8,545 nucleotides of DNA. It comes from an uncultured Chitinophagaceae bacterium. Lineage in GTDB: Bacteria; Bacteroidota; Bacteroidia; Chitinophagales; Chitinophagaceae. The notes under the pieces are model-generated. The model ran no database searches. It saw nothing but the letters and a program-made list of their open reading frames with translations, and was not told the origin of the DNA. The stretch is from positions 1 through 8,545 of the forward strand of contig CALCNY010000004.1 in NCBI GenBank assembly GCA_937897585.1, given 5' to 3'. Made by a program: the position numbers and the translations under genes. Positions 5,603 through 8,545 of this stretch are shown one piece after another (the stretch's first letter is position 1; the number at the start of each line of letters is the position of its first letter).

Positions 5603-6868
5603 ATGATCGCTACAATAACCATGGGAAATGATGGTAAACTCATCGTTCCTAACAATCCTACCATTCCATTCATTGAAGGCGACGGCATTGGTCCGGATAT
5701 TTGGAAAGCCGCCGTGCGTGTATTTGACGCTGCTGTTGAAAAGGCTTACAACGGAGAAAGAAAAATCAACTGGCTGAAAGTTTTGGCCGGCGAAGAAGCA
5801 TTCAACCAAACCGGAGAATGGATGCCCGAAGCTACCATGGATGCTTTTAAAAAATATTTGATTTCGATTAAAGGTCCGCTCACTACGCCAGTTGGCGGTG
5901 GCATCAGAAGTTTGAATGTAGCGTTACGTCAGGAACTGGATTTATATGTTTGCCTCAGACCTGTAAAATATTTCGAAGGCACGCCCTCTCCCATGTGGCA
6001 TCCTGAAAAAGTGAATATGGTTATTTTCAGAGAGAATACAGAAGATATTTATGCAGGAATTGAATTCATGACCGGAACGCCTGAAGCAAAAAAACTGCTC
6101 GATTTTTTGGTGAATGAAATGAATGTAAAAAAATTGCGTTTCCCAGAAACGACTTCTTTCGGCATCAAACCTGTAAGTAAAGACGGAAGTGAAAGATTGA
6201 TCCGCTCAGCCATTCAATATGCTATTGAAAATAAACTCCCTTCTGTAACGATTGTGCATAAAGGCAATATCATGAAATATACTGAAGGTTCATTTAAAAA
6301 CTGGGGTTATGAATTGGCAGAAAGTGAATTTGCTGGAGAAGTCTACACCTGGCGTCAATGGGAAAAAACAAAAGCCGAAAGTGGTGAAGCTGTTGCCAAT
6401 GAAGAAATGCGCATCAGTGCCATTGGTGGAAAAGTGATTATTAAAGATGCGATTGCCGATAATTTTTTACAACAAGCTTTATTAGCCCCTCAAGATTATA
6501 GTGTGATTGCCACTTTAAATTTAAATGGTGATTACATCAGCGACGCATTAGCTGCACAAGTTGGCGGCATCGGAATCGCTCCAGGTGCAAACATCAATTA
6601 CTTAACTGGTCATGCTGTATTTGAAGCCACACATGGAACAGCTCCTCGTTTTGCAAACACTAACACCATGAATCCTTCTTCGGTAATTCTAAGTGGCGCC
6701 ATGATGCTCGAATATATGGGATGGAAAGAAGCTGCTAATTTGATTACTTCCGCCATTGCCAAAACTATTTACAAAAAAACAGTAACCATCGATTTCTATA
6801 ATTTATTGAAAGAAGGAACGTTGTTGAAGACGAGTGAGTTTGGGGATGCGGTGGTGGGGAACCTATAA
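5603..6868 (+). CDS. icd: Isocitrate dehydrogenase, E. coli Icd type
   Basis: Oxidatively decarboxylates isocitrate to 2-oxoglutarate in the TCA cycle; a cytosolic homodimer in the family. At 421 residues it aligns along the whole of E. coli Icd (416). Substrate residues are kept: Ser103, Asn105, Arg109, Arg119, Arg143, Tyr150, Lys220 and the metal aspartates Asp286, Asp310, Asp314. The cofactor site differs: E. coli Lys344, Tyr345, Tyr391 and Arg395, which contact the NADP 2'-phosphate region, are Arg349, Phe350, Ile396 and Asn400 here. The Asp-Ile pair typical of NAD-type relatives is absent too, so cofactor choice is open. There is a short insertion near residues 250-272. Ser103 corresponds to the site AceK phosphorylates in E. 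coli, but no kinase is visible. An ATG at 5621 is an alternative start. Confidence 0.96.
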   Translation: MIATITMGNDGKLIVPNNPTIPFIEGDGIGPDIWKAAVRVFDAAVEKAYNGERKINWLKVLAGEEAFNQTGEWMPEATMDAFKKYLISIKGPLTTPVGGGIRSLNVALRQELDLYVCLRPVKYFEGTPSPMWHPEKVNMVIFRENTEDIYAGIEFMTGTPEAKKLLDFLVNEMNVKKLRFPETTSFGIKPVSKDGSERLIRSAIQYAIENKLPSVTIVHKGNIMKYTEGSFKNWGYELAESEFAGEVYTWRQWEKTKAESGEAVANEEMRISAIGGKVIIKDAIADNFLQQALLAPQDYSVIATLNLNGDYISDALAAQVGGIGIAPGANINYLTGHAVFEATHGTAPRFANTNTMNPSSVILSGAMMLEYMGWKEAANLITSAIAKTIYKKTVTIDFYNLLKEGTLLKTSEFGDAVVGNL

Positions 6869-6875
6869 TTTAATC

Positions 6876-6953
6876 GTTTGGCGTTTGGTGTTTGGTGTTC
6901 GTTGTTTATTCAAACAAATAACACCAAACAAGCGAAGCGACCAAACACCAAAC
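6876..6953. repeat. Two-tier palindromic repeat element, copy 2
   Basis: Imperfect palindrome in the gap between the two isocitrate dehydrogenase genes. The outer stem pairs 6876-6888 with 6941-6953 (12 of 13), the middle stem 6890-6899 with 6920-6929 (10 of 10), and the innermost 6902-6907 with 6912-6917 around the loop ATTC. The right side has an unpaired 11-nt bulge, 6930-6940, containing GCGAAGC. The left arm is three heptads (GTTTGGC, GTTTGGT, GTTTGGT). It is the same architecture as copy 1 in the opposite orientation, with a much shorter loop. As RNA it could fold strongly, but no T-run follows, so a simple terminator role is not evident. Confidence 0.8.
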
Positions 6954-6979
6954 AATGAAAATAAATGCCAACTTTACCT

Positions 6980-6987
6980 TAATTTTG
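6980..6987 (+). promoter_or_regulatory. -7 box of the second isocitrate dehydrogenase gene
   Basis: TAATTTTG is an exact match to TAnnTTTG, 18 nt before the ATG at 7006. It is the same octamer and nearly the same distance as for the first isocitrate dehydrogenase gene. No TTG -33 element is at the usual position. Its placement decides the start of the downstream gene, because an in-frame ATG at 6955 lies upstream of it. Confidence 0.6.
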
Positions 6988-7005
6988 CCACTCAAATTTA
7001 CAACC

Positions 7006-8238
7006 ATGTCAAAAATAAAAGTAGCCAATCCCGTAGTGGAATTAGACGGTGATGAAATGACCCGTATCATCTGGAAATTCATCAAAGACAAATTGATTCT
7101 TCCTTATTTAGAAGTGCCCATTCAATATTTCGATTTGGGAATGGAATATCGTGATGAAACTAACGACCAAGTTACTATAGATGCAGCCAATGCCATCAAA
7201 GCTTGTGGTGTAGGTATCAAATGTGCTACCATCACACCTGATGAAGCTCGTGTTAAAGAATTCAATCTAAAACAAATGTGGAAGAGTCCTAACGGAACGA
7301 TTCGTAACATTTTGGATGGTACTGTTTTCAGAGAGCCAATCGTTATGCAAAATGTTCCTCGTTTGGTTACCAACTGGACTGCACCAATTATCGTAGGTCG
7401 TCATGCATTTGGTGATCAATATCGTGCAACGGATACCGTTATCAAAGGAAAAGGAAAGTTAACCATGACCTTTACTCCAGAAGGCGGTGGCGAACCTCAA
7501 GTATTTGAAGTTTACAATTATAAAGGTGATGGCGTTGCTATGGCAATGTACAATACCGATGAAAGTATTTTTGGATTTGCTCGTAGTTGCTTCAACATGG
7601 CATTGAGTAAAAAATGGCCTTTGTATTTATCTACAAAAAATACCATCTTAAAAAAATACGATGGCAGATTCAAAGACATCTTCGAAGAAGTATATCAAAA
7701 TGAATTTAAAGCAGCATACGAAGCAGCAGGTATTACTTACGAACATCGTTTGATTGATGACATGGTTGCCAGTGCTTTAAAATGGAACGGCAATTTTGTA
7801 TGGGCTTGTAAAAACTATGATGGCGACGTACAAAGTGACACCGTAGCGCAAGGATTTGGTTCTTTAGGTTTGATGACTTCAGTGTTGGTTACTCCTGATG
7901 GAAAAACCATGGAATCAGAAGCTGCTCATGGAACAGTAACTCGTCACTACCGCGATCATCAAGCAGGTAAAAGAACTAGTACAAATCCAATTGCGTCTAT
8001 TTTTGCATGGACAAGAGGTTTAGCTTTCAGAGGTAAATTAGACGACAATCAACCTTTGATTGATTTCTGTAACGCATTGGAAGCGGTTTGTATCGAAACA
8101 GTTGAAAGCGGAAAAATGACCAAAGATTTAGCGGTTTGTATTCATGGCAATAAAGTTTCTCATGGAGAACATTATTTATATACCGAAGAATTTTTAGATG
8201 CCATAGACAGCAACTTACAAAAGAAGATAGGCGGGTAA
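7006..8238 (+). CDS. icd: NADP-dependent isocitrate dehydrogenase, eukaryotic (IDH1) type
   Basis: Same reaction as the preceding gene, but from the other homodimeric subfamily; the sequence tracks human IDH1 over its length. From the ATG at 7006 the product is 410 residues, beginning MSKIKVANPVVELDGDEMTR. Substrate residues: Thr77, the KSPNGTIRN loop (93-101), Arg100, Arg109, Arg132 (at the same number as human Arg132) and Lys211; metal aspartates Asp251, Asp274 and Asp278. NADP recognition residues equivalent to human Arg314-His315 are kept as Arg313-His314 in AAHGTVTRHYR, so NADP use is well supported. An in-frame ATG at 6955 would add 17 residues, but it precedes the -7 box and sits at the edge of the palindromic repeat. 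It lies 137 bp after the E. coli-type gene. No truncation is seen. Confidence 0.96.
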   Translation: MSKIKVANPVVELDGDEMTRIIWKFIKDKLILPYLEVPIQYFDLGMEYRDETNDQVTIDAANAIKACGVGIKCATITPDEARVKEFNLKQMWKSPNGTIRNILDGTVFREPIVMQNVPRLVTNWTAPIIVGRHAFGDQYRATDTVIKGKGKLTMTFTPEGGGEPQVFEVYNYKGDGVAMAMYNTDESIFGFARSCFNMALSKKWPLYLSTKNTILKKYDGRFKDIFEEVYQNEFKAAYEAAGITYEHRLIDDMVASALKWNGNFVWACKNYDGDVQSDTVAQGFGSLGLMTSVLVTPDGKTMESEAAHGTVTRHYRDHQAGKRTSTNPIASIFAWTRGLAFRGKLDDNQPLIDFCNALEAVCIETVESGKMTKDLAVCIHGNKVSHGEHYLYTEEFLDAIDSNLQKKIGG

Positions 8239-8320
8239 TTTGTTGCTCATGCCTCAATGTGTTGACGGTTAGCGATACAATCTTGAAACTTCATGAAAAG
8301 TGCCTACGCGAATTAATACC

Positions 8321-8350
8321 CATGCCGATTTAGAAGCATGTTTATTTCTT
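8321..8350 (+). terminator. Possible weak terminator
   Basis: CATGC at 8321-8325 pairs with GCATG at 8336-8340 across a 10-nt loop, followed by TTTATTTCTT. The stem has only 5 bp and the T-run is interrupted and overlaps the end of the convergent gene. It is the only terminator-like structure I see in the 103-bp convergent gap after the second isocitrate dehydrogenase. Confidence 0.25.
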
Positions 8351-8545
8351 ACTACTCACAAAATCATCGACGGTACTAAACAAAAAACGAGGATACAAAG
8401 CCGCAAACTTATTATGTAACAATCCACCCCGCAAAGGACGGTTGGCTGCCTGCTGTAATTCTGTGGTAAGCATCGGTATCAAATCGTATTCAGCATCAGG
8501 AAAGTAATGTAATACCCGTAAGGCTAACTCGACGCGGTTCATCCA
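8342..8545 (-). CDS. C-terminal fragment, possibly an RmlD-like SDR reductase
   Basis: Only the last 68 codons are in the window; the frame is open to the right edge, so the N terminus and any cofactor-binding motif are outside. The ATG at 8540-8542 is probably internal, since a Trp codon precedes it in the open frame. The segment ELALRVLHYFPDAEYDLIPM, then ANRPLRGGLLHNKF and a final FSTVDDFV, resembles the C-terminal substrate-binding part of RmlD-type (dTDP-4-dehydrorhamnose reductase-like) NAD(P)-dependent sugar reductases, which carry an A-x-RP motif before a conserved leucine. This is recognition from a short tail without catalytic residues. It converges on the second isocitrate dehydrogenase gene. 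Confidence 0.5.
   Translation of the reverse strand, partial: WMNRVELALRVLHYFPDAEYDLIPMLTTELQQAANRPLRGGLLHNKFAALYPRFLFSTVDDFVSSKK

Noticed and set aside
6834..7052. 72-codon plus-strand frame across the gap between the isocitrate dehydrogenases
   Set aside because: It overlaps both real genes in another frame, runs through the palindromic repeat and the promoter, and shows no recognisable protein features.

Overview
The window looks like chromosomal housekeeping DNA from a low-GC Bacteroidota species, probably in or near Chitinophagales. Four things point there. Start codons lack Shine-Dalgarno sequences. Boxes matching the Bacteroidota -7 consensus TAnnTTTG lie shortly before mnmA and both isocitrate dehydrogenase genes. 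Two secreted lipoproteins are of a Bacteroidota style, one with carboxypeptidase-regulatory-like modules. The protein sequences themselves also fit. The genus is inferred and was not tested by a search.

Layout from left to right: thyA (minus strand, dTMP synthesis) is divergent from mnmA (plus strand, tRNA U34 2-thiolation) across a 210-bp gap packed with repeats. After mnmA come a lipoprotein of unknown function, a SAT1-like GNAT acetyltransferase 7 bp behind it, and a 595-residue multi-domain lipoprotein. A perfect 20-bp hairpin with a T-run closes that block. Next are two consecutive isocitrate dehydrogenase genes from different subfamilies: an E. coli Icd-like enzyme and a eukaryote-type (human IDH1-like) enzyme. 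The second gene should start at 7006, because an upstream in-frame ATG at 6955 lies ahead of its promoter. At the right edge is the C-terminal end of a minus-strand gene, perhaps an RmlD-like reductase. No stretch over 300 bp lacks a gene.

The genes are mostly ordinary. The unexpected layer is between and at the edges of them. Many gene junctions carry short arrays with a 7-nt (once 8-nt) period. The unit sequence differs from place to place, but several arrays share one order: two units, one variant or spacer, one more unit. Two of these form a two-tier imperfect palindrome made of GTTTGGN units with an 11-nt bulge containing GCGNAGC; the copies (946-1083 and 6876-6953) lie in opposite orientations, each just upstream of a promoter. 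Another palindrome reaches into the 3' end of mnmA and the 5' part of the next gene, and a (TTTTTAC)3 array encodes part of a lipoprotein signal peptide. This repeat grammar is the best candidate here for something undescribed.

The tandem isocitrate dehydrogenases are the main metabolic point of interest. The E. coli-like one has lost four residues that recognise NADP in E. coli Icd, while the eukaryote-type one keeps its NADP-binding Arg-His pair, so the two may differ in cofactor use.
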